From Anaeroplasmataceae bacterium (GTDB taxonomy: Bacteria > Bacillota_I > Bacilli_A > Acholeplasmatales > JAEDCM01): a stretch of DNA of 7,290 bases. Under the pieces are notes generated by a model. It was given only the letters and a program-made list of their open reading frames with translations, made no database searches and was not told the DNA's origin. The DNA lies in assembly GCA_016294165.1 (NCBI GenBank), contig JAEDCM010000046.1:1-7290 (forward strand). The letters are read 5' to 3'. Position 1 is the first letter of the stretch. Each line of letters opens with the position of its first letter. Position numbers and translations under genes: made by a program. This document shows, one piece after another, positions 1 to 5,540 of the stretch.

Positions 1-39
1 TTAGGAGAGCGTCGCTCTATACAGCTGAGCTACGAGGAC
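1..39 (-). tRNA. tRNA-Arg (anticodon CCT), 5' half, cut by the window edge
   Basis: Read on the minus strand from position 39, the sequence folds as the first half of a tRNA: 7-nt acceptor strand GTCCTCG, TA, D-stem GCTC, 9-nt D-loop AGCTGTATA, D-stem GAGC, one linker base, 5-nt anticodon-stem strand ACGCT and the full 7-nt loop CTCCTAA. The anticodon CCT (plus-strand positions 3-5) reads the arginine codon AGG. The 3' half (anticodon 3' stem, variable loop, T-arm, acceptor) lies beyond the left edge, so intactness cannot be judged. A minus-strand promoter lies 25 bases upstream. Confidence 0.93.
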
Positions 40-63
40 ATATTAAGTTTTTCAACATGGTTT

Positions 64-92
64 ATTATACTAGATACTTGCTGATTTTTACA
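64..92 (-). promoter_or_regulatory. Putative promoter of the tRNA-Arg gene
   Basis: On the minus strand a perfect -10 TATAAT (64-69) stands 17 bp from a weak -35 TGTAAA (87-92). The -10 box ends 24 bases before the mature tRNA 5' end, a normal leader length for a tRNA transcript. The -35 matches the consensus at only three positions. Confidence 0.5.
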
Positions 93-131
93 TACATCAT
101 ACCCCGTTTTGTGTGATGAAATGTGCAAATC

Positions 132-153
132 CGTTGGGTAACTCGTTGGGTAA
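132..153. repeat. Tandem direct repeat, 10 bp unit, 12 bp period
   Basis: CGTTGGGTAA occurs at 132-141 and again at 144-153, separated by CT. The unit is notably richer in G than its surroundings. It lies upstream of the tRNA-Arg promoter and could be a protein-binding site or a remnant of coding repeats on the minus strand. Confidence 0.75.
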
Positions 154-257
154 ATGACATTTCCTATATTATATATATTAGGATAAATGGCTTCATATCA
201 AGATTTTTTGGATTTTATGCTTAACATACAACTTCCCCTTAGGAGAGTAAATACCAA

Positions 258-276
258 CTGTTTTATTACAAAACAG
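258..276. repeat. Perfect 7 bp inverted repeat, 5-nt loop
   Basis: CTGTTTT (258-264) and AAAACAG (270-276) are exact reverse complements around ATTAC. No T-run follows on either strand, so it is not an obvious terminator. An operator or a remnant hairpin is possible. Confidence 0.6.
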
Positions 277-341
277 AGCTCGTTGAATAAGGAAGCAAAC
301 AAAAAAACTATAGTATTATAGAGTTCTATAGGTTTTGTTGA

Positions 342-521
342 ACGGTAGCATCTAATGATGATTCTAATAAGTCAAATTTAGTGAAAAATATTTTAACAGA
401 TGAAAACAAGAAAAAAATTATACATGGATTAAAGATTGCTGCAGTTATTTTAGGAATAATGGTTATAGTCGATATTATTTCGATGATTGTATATTTTTCT
501 TTATATGGTTTCCCACAATAA
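342..521 (+). pseudogene. Relic of a small membrane protein (C-terminal fragment)
   Basis: An open frame runs from just after an in-frame TGA (339-341) to the TAA at 519-521, about 59 codons. It looks like real protein: a polar, lysine- and asparagine-rich start (SNDDSNKSNLV), a charged segment ending KKKIIHG, then one hydrophobic segment beginning LKIAAVILGIMVIVDI and ending at YGFPQ. There is no ATG until the middle of the membrane segment; the only candidate start is GTG at 381, with no clear ribosome binding site. I read it as the C-terminal end of a decayed membrane protein, or less likely an intact 46-residue one-helix peptide starting at the GTG. The family is not recognised. Confidence 0.4.
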
Positions 522-550
522 TTTTCAAAAGATTTGAATTTACAAGACTC

Positions 551-587
551 TTTATAAATCGACATAATCGCTAATAATGTTTATAAA
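551..587. repeat. Two copies of palindromic octamer TTTATAAA, 29 bp apart
   Basis: TTTATAAA occurs at 551-558 and at 580-587. Each copy is its own reverse complement, so the pair is both a direct and an inverted repeat. In this AT-rich context chance is possible; paired operator half-sites upstream of the 707 gene are an alternative. The rest of 522-642 shows nothing coding. Confidence 0.4.
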
Positions 588-642
588 AACTATGGAAAAA
601 ATATTTTTTACAATTAAAAACCTAATTTATTACAAAGAATAT

Positions 643-671
643 TTGAATTATCTTGCAATATTTTGTAAAAT
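643..671 (+). promoter_or_regulatory. Putative promoter of the 707-2203 membrane protein gene
   Basis: The -35 TTGAAT (643-648) and -10 TAAAAT (666-671) are separated by exactly 17 bp. Transcription would start near 678, giving a leader of about 29 bases. No other start-proximal pair in this stretch has as good a spacing. Confidence 0.6.
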
Positions 672-695
672 AAAATAAAGACTAAAAAGTATTGC

Positions 696-703
696 GGGGC
701 GAT
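696..703 (+). promoter_or_regulatory. Ribosome binding site that favours the GTG start at 707
   Basis: GGGGCGAT is a variant of the GAGGTGAT site seen at 5612-5619 and lies 3 bases before GTG 707. The alternative in-frame TTG at 692 overlaps this region and has no such site ahead of it. Confidence 0.6.
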
Positions 704-706
704 AAT

Positions 707-2203
707 GTGAAAAGAGTTAGTTCTATATTAAAAAAACTTTTTATATGTATAGTTGTTGGTACAGTTTTTACGTCTTCATTCCTAGTGATAAATAAATGTG
801 TTAATTATAATGAAAGTGAATATAGAATTTCTAGGAGAGCTAATAATGAAGATGAAACTTTCAATATAAATAAATATGAATATTCAGTAAAAAACTCTGC
901 AAAGTATATGGTAATAACTGATTATGTGTTAATGATTGTGATTATATCTGAATTAATAATTATCAATGAAATTAATAGTAAAAAGGATATGAAAATGAGG
1001 TCAACTCTAATACCTGTTTTATTAGCATCAACATCTTTATTTGCAGTTGAGGCTATAACAGCACTTGTTTTAGGAATCCATATTAAAAGATTGAAAAGAC
1101 CTCTAAAGAAGAAAAGGGATCATTCGTTATATTTTGATAGTAAACGTGCAAATCAGTTTAATTTCTTAGAGGAGGCTAAACAAAAGCCAATTGTGGAAAA
1201 AAAGAAACCGGAGAAGGTTGTTAAAGAGAAAAAACGTATAGAAGCAGTTGATGAAACAGTGGTTGAAGAAAGTAAACCAGTATATGTTCAAGCTATTCAT
1301 CGTCCGGTTGATGAAAATCAAAAACCAAAGGTTGAAAAGCCAAAGGAATCAGTTGATAAGATTAGTGAAGTCGAAGAGTATATCGATAAATGGATTTTTG
1401 AGGAAACAGAGCAATCTAAATATAATAATCCAAATGCGATTATTTCGGAATATTATGAGATTGAAGAAGTTGAAGATATTGATATTAAATACTTAAGAAG
1501 AGCTCAAAATACTTTATTAAGAGACACTCAAGCAAGATCTAAAATGTATGCCTTTATGCCAATTGCATATGAAGATGATGAGGTCTTGGATGTTAAACTT
1601 AAGAAGGATGAAGATGAAATAGTTGACATTGAAGAATACATTATGGATCAAATTGATGATGTGTTTGATGATCGTTATGCAGAAGAAGAATTTGATAAGA
1701 AAATTATTGATGAAGCGAATGGTATTGACCGTAGCATTCAAGCAAAATTAAGTTTATCAGATGTTGAATTACAAAACTATTATGAAACAATTAAAAATCA
1801 TATTTTAAGTTTTGAACTTGTAAGATCAAAAATCAGTTGGAATTTTGATATATTTAAACGTGGAGCTGTTACATTAGCTAAAGCCACAATTAAAGGTAAC
1901 ACATTATCTTTATATTTAGCGCTTAATCCAAAGGAATATGTTGGTAAACGACATGAACTTGAGGATTTCTCAATGATTGAGGCTCATCGTGAGACACCAT
2001 TGAAGATTGATATTAAAAATAGCAGATACTTGAGTAAAGCTATTGAATTAGTTGATGAAATGATGGAAAAAGCCGAAATTCCATATGTTGAAAAACAGGA
2101 TACTAATTATCATACTATTCATAAACTTGACGAGACTCTTATTGATCAAGGATTGGTTAAAGAAAAAGAAAAAACACATGGATATGATAAGGTTGTAAAT
2201 TAA
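707..2203 (+). CDS. Three-helix membrane protein with charged linker and conserved Firmicutes C-terminal domain
   Basis: 498 residues from GTG 707; an in-frame TTG at 692 would add five residues but lacks a ribosome binding site. Hydrophobic segments are visible at about residues 8-29 (signal-anchor like, after MKRVSSILKK), 68-88 and 101-125, followed by a basic stretch (KRLKRPLKKKR) that should be cytoplasmic by the positive-inside rule. Residues 150-345 are a highly charged low-complexity linker rich in K and E, with two similar acidic segments (VEEYIDKWIFEE near 222 and DIEEYIMDQIDD near 307). Residues 347-460 form a compact domain with motifs VRSKISWNFDIF, AKATIKGNTLSLYLALNP and PLKIDIKNSRYLSKAIELVD. 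I recognise this pattern from Firmicutes proteins of unknown function, where it often reads KSRxSWxxDxF...LAKINIRGKTLCLYLALxP; I cannot name a function. It is monocistronic, with its own promoter and terminator. Confidence 0.85.
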   Translation: MKRVSSILKKLFICIVVGTVFTSSFLVINKCVNYNESEYRISRRANNEDETFNINKYEYSVKNSAKYMVITDYVLMIVIISELIIINEINSKKDMKMRSTLIPVLLASTSLFAVEAITALVLGIHIKRLKRPLKKKRDHSLYFDSKRANQFNFLEEAKQKPIVEKKKPEKVVKEKKRIEAVDETVVEESKPVYVQAIHRPVDENQKPKVEKPKESVDKISEVEEYIDKWIFEETEQSKYNNPNAIISEYYEIEEVEDIDIKYLRRAQNTLLRDTQARSKMYAFMPIAYEDDEVLDVKLKKDEDEIVDIEEYIMDQIDDVFDDRYAEEEFDKKIIDEANGIDRSIQAKLSLSDVELQNYYETIKNHILSFELVRSKISWNFDIFKRGAVTLAKATIKGNTLSLYLALNPKEYVGKRHELEDFSMIEAHRETPLKIDIKNSRYLSKAIELVDEMMEKAEIPYVEKQDTNYHTIHKLDETLIDQGLVKEKEKTHGYDKVVN

Positions 2204-2226
2204 TGCATCTTTTGATGCATTTTTTT
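2202..2226 (+). terminator. Rho-independent terminator after the membrane protein gene
   Basis: The 8 bp stem AATGCATC (2202-2209) / GATGCATT (2214-2221) with a TTTT loop runs into a T-tract to 2226. The stem begins inside the TAA stop codon, so the transcript ends almost directly after the gene. Confidence 0.88.
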
Positions 2227-2244
2227 AATGGTTGAAATCGCATT

Positions 2245-2260
2245 CTTTACTGAAGTAAAG
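2245..2260. promoter_or_regulatory. Perfect palindrome just upstream of the icd promoter; candidate operator
   Basis: CTTTACTGAAGTAAAG has 7 bp arms around a central GA and ends two bases before the -35 hexamer at 2263. Placement directly against the -35 suits a repressor or activator site. The binding protein cannot be told from the sequence. Confidence 0.5.
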
Positions 2261-2262
2261 TA

Positions 2263-2291
2263 TTGTAAATGTTTTTATTGTATAGTATAAT
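2263..2291 (+). promoter_or_regulatory. Promoter of icd and the phosphatase gene
   Basis: The -35 TTGTAA (2263-2268) and a perfect -10 TATAAT (2286-2291) are 17 bp apart. A second overlapping TATAAT occurs at 2291-2296. Transcription would begin near 2298, leaving a leader of about 27 bases with AGGAG at 2311-2315. Confidence 0.75.
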
Positions 2292-2324
2292 ATAATAAAT
2301 CTGTGGAAAAAGGAGAAATGAAAA

Positions 2325-3539
2325 ATGGCAAAGATTAAAATGGCTAATCCAATCGTTGAGATGGATGGAGATGAAATGACAAGAATTTTATGGAAGATGA
2401 TAAAAGATGAATTAATTTATCCTTTCGTTGATTTGAATACTGAATATTATGATTTAGGGTTAATTAACCGTGAAAATACAAAAGACCAGGTAACAATTGA
2501 TAGTGCTAATGCTACAAAGAAATATAAGGTTGCGGTTAAATGTGCGACAATTACGCCTAACAAACAAAGAGTTGAGGAATATAACCTATCTGAGATGTGG
2601 AAAAGTCCAAATGGAACAATTCGTGCAATTTTAGATGGTACAGTTTTCCGTGCGCCAATTTTAATTGATAGTGTTAAACCTGTTGTTAAGAATTGGAAAA
2701 AACCAATTACTATAGCTAGACATGCTTATGGTGATGTTTATAAGGCAACAGAAATGCGTGTTACTGATTTAGGTAAAGCAGAATTAGTTTTCACTGATAA
2801 AAATGGTGTAGAAACTAGGCAAACAATTTATGATTTTGAGTGTGGAGGAGTATTACAAGGGCAATATAATAAGGATTCATCAATTGTTTCATTTGCTCAT
2901 TCATGCTTTAAGTATGCTATTGATACTAAACAAGATTTATGGTTTAGCACTAAGGATACTATTAGTAAAAAGTATGACCAAACATTTAAATTATTATTTG
3001 AAGATATTTATAAAAGAGAATATAAGGCTAAATTTGATGAACTAGGGATTGAATATTTCTACACTTTAATTGATGATGCTGTTGCACGTGTAATCAGAAG
3101 TGAAGGTGGATATATTTGGGCATGTAAGAATTATGATGGAGATGTCATGAGCGATATGGTTTCAACAGCCTTTGGTTCATTAGCAATGATGACTTCAGTA
3201 TTAGTTTCGCCAGAGGGAAACTATGAATATGAGGCAGCTCATGGAACTGTAACAAGACATTATTATAAATATTTAAAAGGAGAAGAAACATCAACAAATC
3301 CAATGGCAACTATTTATGCTTGGAGTGGTGCTTTACGTAAGCGTGGAGAATTTGATGATAATGAATCATTGATTGATTTTGCGAATAAATTAGAGGAAGC
3401 ATGTATTGCGACATTAGATGATGGAATCATGACTAAAGATTTAGTTGGTTTAGTTGAACCAGGATTTAAAGCGACAGCTGTTAATTCATTAGATTTTATT
3501 AAGGCTATTAGAACTCGTTTAGAGACTAAATTAAACTAA
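2325..3539 (+). CDS. icd: NADP-dependent isocitrate dehydrogenase, eukaryote-like (type II) form
   Basis: Oxidative decarboxylation of isocitrate to 2-oxoglutarate with reduction of NADP+, in the cytoplasm as a homodimer; in an anaerobe mainly a source of glutamate precursor and NADPH. The 404-residue protein aligns by eye almost end to end with human IDH1/IDH2 rather than with E. coli Icd. Visible hallmarks are VEMDGDEMTR (11-20), KCATITP (72-78), MWKSPNGTIR (91-100) with the substrate-binding Ser94, Asn96 and Arg100, Arg109, ARHAYGD with Arg132, Lys210, the metal-binding aspartates Asp250, Asp273 and Asp277 in the LIDD and NYDGDVMSD segments, and the cofactor region EAAHGTVTRHY (303-313). 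Arg311 and His312 sit where IDH1 has its NADP-phosphate contacts. AGGAG at 2311-2315 precedes ATG 2325 by nine bases; an out-of-frame ATG at 2318 opens only a six-codon frame. No aconitase or citrate synthase gene is next to it here. Confidence 0.96.
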   Translation: MAKIKMANPIVEMDGDEMTRILWKMIKDELIYPFVDLNTEYYDLGLINRENTKDQVTIDSANATKKYKVAVKCATITPNKQRVEEYNLSEMWKSPNGTIRAILDGTVFRAPILIDSVKPVVKNWKKPITIARHAYGDVYKATEMRVTDLGKAELVFTDKNGVETRQTIYDFECGGVLQGQYNKDSSIVSFAHSCFKYAIDTKQDLWFSTKDTISKKYDQTFKLLFEDIYKREYKAKFDELGIEYFYTLIDDAVARVIRSEGGYIWACKNYDGDVMSDMVSTAFGSLAMMTSVLVSPEGNYEYEAAHGTVTRHYYKYLKGEETSTNPMATIYAWSGALRKRGEFDDNESLIDFANKLEEACIATLDDGIMTKDLVGLVEPGFKATAVNSLDFIKAIRTRLETKLN

Positions 3540-3540
3540 C

Positions 3541-3999
3541 ATGATTAAGGTAATGTTTGTATGTCATGGTAATATTTGTAGAAGTCCAATGGCAGAATAT
3601 ATGTTTATTGATATGATTAAAAAAAAGGGGATAATAAGTCATTTCTTAGTTTCTTCATCCGCAACATCCTATGAAGAAATTGGAAATGGAGTTCATTATG
3701 GAACAAGAAGAATTCTTAATAACTTGGGAATAGATTGTAATGGGAAAAAAGCAATAAAATTAGAAAAATCAGATTATGATAAGTATGATTATTTTATTGG
3801 GATGGATGATTACAATGTGTTAAATATGCAAAGATTATTTAATACGGATAAGAAGATTTACAAGTTGTTAGAGTTTAACAATACCAATAGGGATGTTAAA
3901 GATCCTTGGTATACTGGCAATTTTGATGAGACTTTTGAGGATATCAAAGATGGTTTAAACGCGTTTTTAAATTATTTGCTAAAAAAGCATAATATTTGA
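3541..3999 (+). CDS. Low-molecular-weight protein tyrosine phosphatase
   Basis: A cytoplasmic phosphatase of the LMW-PTP family, which hydrolyses phosphotyrosine or, in the YwlE-type members, phosphoarginine, through a cysteinyl-phosphate intermediate. The N-terminal P-loop VCHGNICRSPMAE holds the nucleophile Cys8, Arg14 and Ser15 of the CX5RS signature; the general acid is Asp121 in DPWYTGNF, where the aromatic WY follows as in other members. The length of 152 residues is normal. The family usually has hydrophobic or Leu/Thr residues at the second loop position; here it is His9, and the residue before Cys8 is Val. The ATG lies one base after the icd stop and has no Shine-Dalgarno sequence close enough, so translation is probably coupled to icd. 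Tyrosine versus arginine phosphatase activity cannot be decided by eye, and no kinase partner is present. Confidence 0.93.
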   Translation: MIKVMFVCHGNICRSPMAEYMFIDMIKKKGIISHFLVSSSATSYEEIGNGVHYGTRRILNNLGIDCNGKKAIKLEKSDYDKYDYFIGMDDYNVLNMQRLFNTDKKIYKLLEFNNTNRDVKDPWYTGNFDETFEDIKDGLNAFLNYLLKKHNI

Positions 4000-4019
4000 A
4001 CTTAGTTTAAGCAAATAAT
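3971..4019. repeat. Inverted repeats spanning the superoxide reductase promoter; candidate operator
   Basis: ATTATTTGCT (3971-3980) and AGCAAATAAT (4010-4019) are exact 10 bp reverse complements with a 29-base spacer. The right arm reaches the -10 box. Nested inside the promoter spacer is CTTA GTT TAAG (4001-4011), flanked by TTTG (3995-3998) and CAAA (4012-4015). The left arm lies in the end of the phosphatase gene. It does not match the PerR box TTATAATNATTATAA. Confidence 0.5.
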
Positions 4020-4024
4020 ATAAT
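3996..4024 (+). promoter_or_regulatory. Promoter of the superoxide reductase gene
   Basis: The -35 TTGAAC (3996-4001) overlaps the TGA stop of the phosphatase gene; a perfect TATAAT -10 follows at 4019-4024 after exactly 17 bp. The transcript would start near 4031, only a few bases before the strong AAGGAGG site at 4036-4042. Confidence 0.75.
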
Positions 4025-4049
4025 AGAGATAAATTAAGGAGGAACAATT

Positions 4050-4394
4050 ATGAAATTTTTTAAGGACGAAAACAATAATATTTTGGAAGGTGTTGTTTTA
4101 AACGAAACAGGTTTAAAAGAAATTATTCCAAATACAGTAGATGCTGCTAAAGAAAAGCATGTACCAGTAGTAACAGTTGAAGGGAATGTAGTAACAGTTG
4201 TGGTTGGAGATGTAATCCATCCAATGACAGAGGCACACTATATTACTTTAATTGCATTGGAAACAAATAAAGGAGTTAAAAAGGTTTATTTAACACCAAA
4301 TGATGAGCCAAAAGCAACTTTTGCACTATTAGATGGTGAAGAAGTAGTTGCGGCCTATGAGTATTGTAATTTACATGGGTTATGGAAAAAATAA
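4050..4394 (+). CDS. dfx: Superoxide reductase (desulfoferrodoxin family) with a cysteine-free N-terminal domain
   Basis: Reduces superoxide to hydrogen peroxide at a mononuclear Fe(His)4Cys centre in the cytoplasm, usually taking electrons from rubredoxin, so no O2 is formed as with superoxide dismutase. The iron ligands of the catalytic domain are all visible in the 114-residue protein: EKH at 35-37 (His37 ligand, Glu35 and Lys36 the conserved pair by the active site), IHPMTEAHYI with His57 and His63, and YCNLHGLW with Cys106 and His109. Residues 1-28 align with the desulfoferrodoxin N-terminal domain, including the IIPNTVDAA linker, but none of the four cysteines that would bind the second iron remains. 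It is thus a one-iron enzyme of the kind called class III (as in Treponema). AAGGAGG at 4036-4042 sets the ATG at 4050. It has its own promoter. Confidence 0.95.
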   Translation: MKFFKDENNNILEGVVLNETGLKEIIPNTVDAAKEKHVPVVTVEGNVVTVVVGDVIHPMTEAHYITLIALETNKGVKKVYLTPNDEPKATFALLDGEEVVAAYEYCNLHGLWKK

Positions 4395-4423
4395 TTGAAA
4401 ACATAAACAAATTATAATATCAT
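4395..4423 (+). promoter_or_regulatory. Putative promoter of hom
   Basis: The -35 TTGAAA (4395-4400) begins right after the superoxide reductase stop codon, and the -10 TATCAT (4418-4423) follows after 17 bp; each differs from consensus by one base. No strong terminator separates the two genes, so readthrough from the upstream promoter is also likely. Confidence 0.5.
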
Positions 4424-4432
4424 AATATTATA
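4413..4432. repeat. AT-only 8 bp inverted repeat in the hom upstream region
   Basis: TATAATAT (4413-4420) and ATATTATA (4425-4432) are exact reverse complements around CATA. It overlaps the proposed -10 and transcription start of hom. It could be an operator or simply AT-rich chance; it has no T-run after it and is a poor terminator. Confidence 0.45.
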
Positions 4433-4445
4433 TACAAGATTAAGT

Positions 4446-4449
4446 GGAG
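4446..4449 (+). promoter_or_regulatory. Ribosome binding site that sets the hom start at ATG 4458
   Basis: GGAG at 4446-4449 is eight bases from ATG 4458. The alternative in-frame GTG at 4449 shares a base with this site and so cannot use it; the protein then starts MTRIAILGYG, as usual for the family. Confidence 0.75.
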
Positions 4450-4457
4450 TGAAAGAC

Positions 4458-5540
4458 ATGACAAGAATTGCAATATTAGGATATGGGACAATCGGTAAGG
4501 GCGTAGCTAAAATGATCGATTTGTTAAAAGATAAATATGATTTAAAATTAGCTAAGGTTTTAGATTTACCAAGTAAAAAGGATGAATTAGGAGATTTATT
4601 AGCCGCCAATATTGATGAGATCGCTAACGATGAATCAATAGATATCGTTGTTGAGGTTTTAGGTGGAAATGATTTTGCCTATATGTGCACAAAAAAATGC
4701 TTATTAGCTAAAAAAAGTGTTGTTACAGCAAATAAAGAAGTTGTAAGTAACAATATTAAAGAGCTATATAAGCTTGCACAAGAGAATGGTGTAAACTATT
4801 TGTTTGAAGCATCTGTTGGTGGAGGAATTCCTTTAATAAGGCCATTAATTGAAAACATTAAAATAAATGATATCACAAGCATTTGTGGCATTTTAAATGG
4901 TACAACAAACTATATGCTAACAAAAATGCAAGAGGATGGATTAACATTTGCTGAAGCATTAAAGTTAGCGCAAGTTAACGGGTTTGCGGAGGCTGATCCT
5001 TCTGCGGATTTAAAAGGATTAGATATGGTTAGAAAGATTTCAATCCTTACTAATATTGCATATAAAACATATATTGATCCAAAGAACGTTTACCATTATG
5101 GAATTGAAAATGTAACAAAGGATATTTTAGCAGATATTAAAACTAGAGGATATGTTTTGAGATTTGTAGCTCAATCAAGTTTAGTTGGGAATGATGTAAC
5201 TGTTAGAGTAGAACCAACTTTAGTCAAACCTACACATCCATTTGCAAGTGTGTGTAACGAGTTTAACTCATGTATGCTTGATTGCACAACCAACGATAAG
5301 ATTTTATTCTATGGTAAAGGTGCAGGAAGTATTCCAACGGCGACAGCTGTTGCGGGGGATATTATTCAAATTGTTGAGAATAAAGCATTCTATGAATATA
5401 ATCCAGTAAATGATTATGAAGTAAATAAATTAAGCAATAATGGTAACATGTATTATGTTGTAGGTGATACTTCAGATATTAAACCTGACCTTAGTGATGA
5501 AGAATTATCTAAGTATAAATTTTATGCAAGGATTTTTTAA
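4458..5540 (+). CDS. hom: Homoserine dehydrogenase lacking the C-terminal ACT domain
   Basis: Reduces L-aspartate 4-semialdehyde to L-homoserine with NAD(P)H in the cytoplasm, the branch point to threonine, methionine and isoleucine. The 360-residue protein begins with a Rossmann nucleotide-binding motif (IAILGYGTIGKG, residues 4-15), then VVTANKEVVS with Lys93, and the catalytic core with NGTTNYML (147-154) and GFAEADPSADLKGLD (175-189). Glu178, Asp184, Asp189 and Lys193 match the yeast active-site residues Glu208, Asp214, Asp219 and Lys223. GAGSIPTATAVAGD (288-301) closes the core. Many bacterial enzymes are about 430 residues with a C-terminal ACT domain that senses threonine; this one ends at YKFYARIF, which resembles the first strand of that domain. 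A terminator overlaps the stop, so no ACT remnant follows. Feedback control by threonine is probably absent or works differently. No thrC or thrB gene is adjacent. Confidence 0.96.
   Translation: MTRIAILGYGTIGKGVAKMIDLLKDKYDLKLAKVLDLPSKKDELGDLLAANIDEIANDESIDIVVEVLGGNDFAYMCTKKCLLAKKSVVTANKEVVSNNIKELYKLAQENGVNYLFEASVGGGIPLIRPLIENIKINDITSICGILNGTTNYMLTKMQEDGLTFAEALKLAQVNGFAEADPSADLKGLDMVRKISILTNIAYKTYIDPKNVYHYGIENVTKDILADIKTRGYVLRFVAQSSLVGNDVTVRVEPTLVKPTHPFASVCNEFNSCMLDCTTNDKILFYGKGAGSIPTATAVAGDIIQIVENKAFYEYNPVNDYEVNKLSNNGNMYYVVGDTSDIKPDLSDEELSKYKFYARIF

Larger units (their letters stand above)
93..341. other. Gene-poor stretch with short repeats; possible decayed integrase tail
   Basis: No convincing intact gene is visible here. 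It holds a 10 bp direct repeat (132-153), a hairpin with arms CTGTTTT (258-264) and AAAACAG (270-276), and clustered CTATAG-type motifs (308-331). On the minus strand 107-163 reads as a short open stretch containing LPNELPNGF, a periodic tail of the kind often found at the ends of phage-type integrases; no catalytic part of such a gene is present. This may be scar sequence next to a tRNA gene. Confidence 0.4.

Noticed and set aside
239..247. TTAGGAGAG repeats positions 1-9 of the tRNA-Arg anticodon region, as an attachment-site duplication would.
   Set aside because: Only 9 bases match, and the match does not extend into tRNA sequence on either side. The tRNA 3' end, where elements normally integrate, points away from this copy, so chance is more likely.
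326..565. Minus-strand open frame of 79 codons in the left intergenic stretch.
   Set aside because: It is the shadow of the more protein-like plus-strand frame at 342-521, and has no ribosome binding site or family signature.
692..706. TTG start at 692 for the membrane protein gene.
   Set aside because: No Shine-Dalgarno sequence precedes it, whereas GGGGCGAT lies just ahead of GTG 707, which also gives a normal MKRVSSILKK signal-anchor start.
4413..4432. AT-rich palindrome upstream of hom as a PerR or Fur box.
   Set aside because: The arms have an 8-4-8 layout and do not fit the 7-1-7 consensus; the whole area is AT-rich, so the resemblance is weak.
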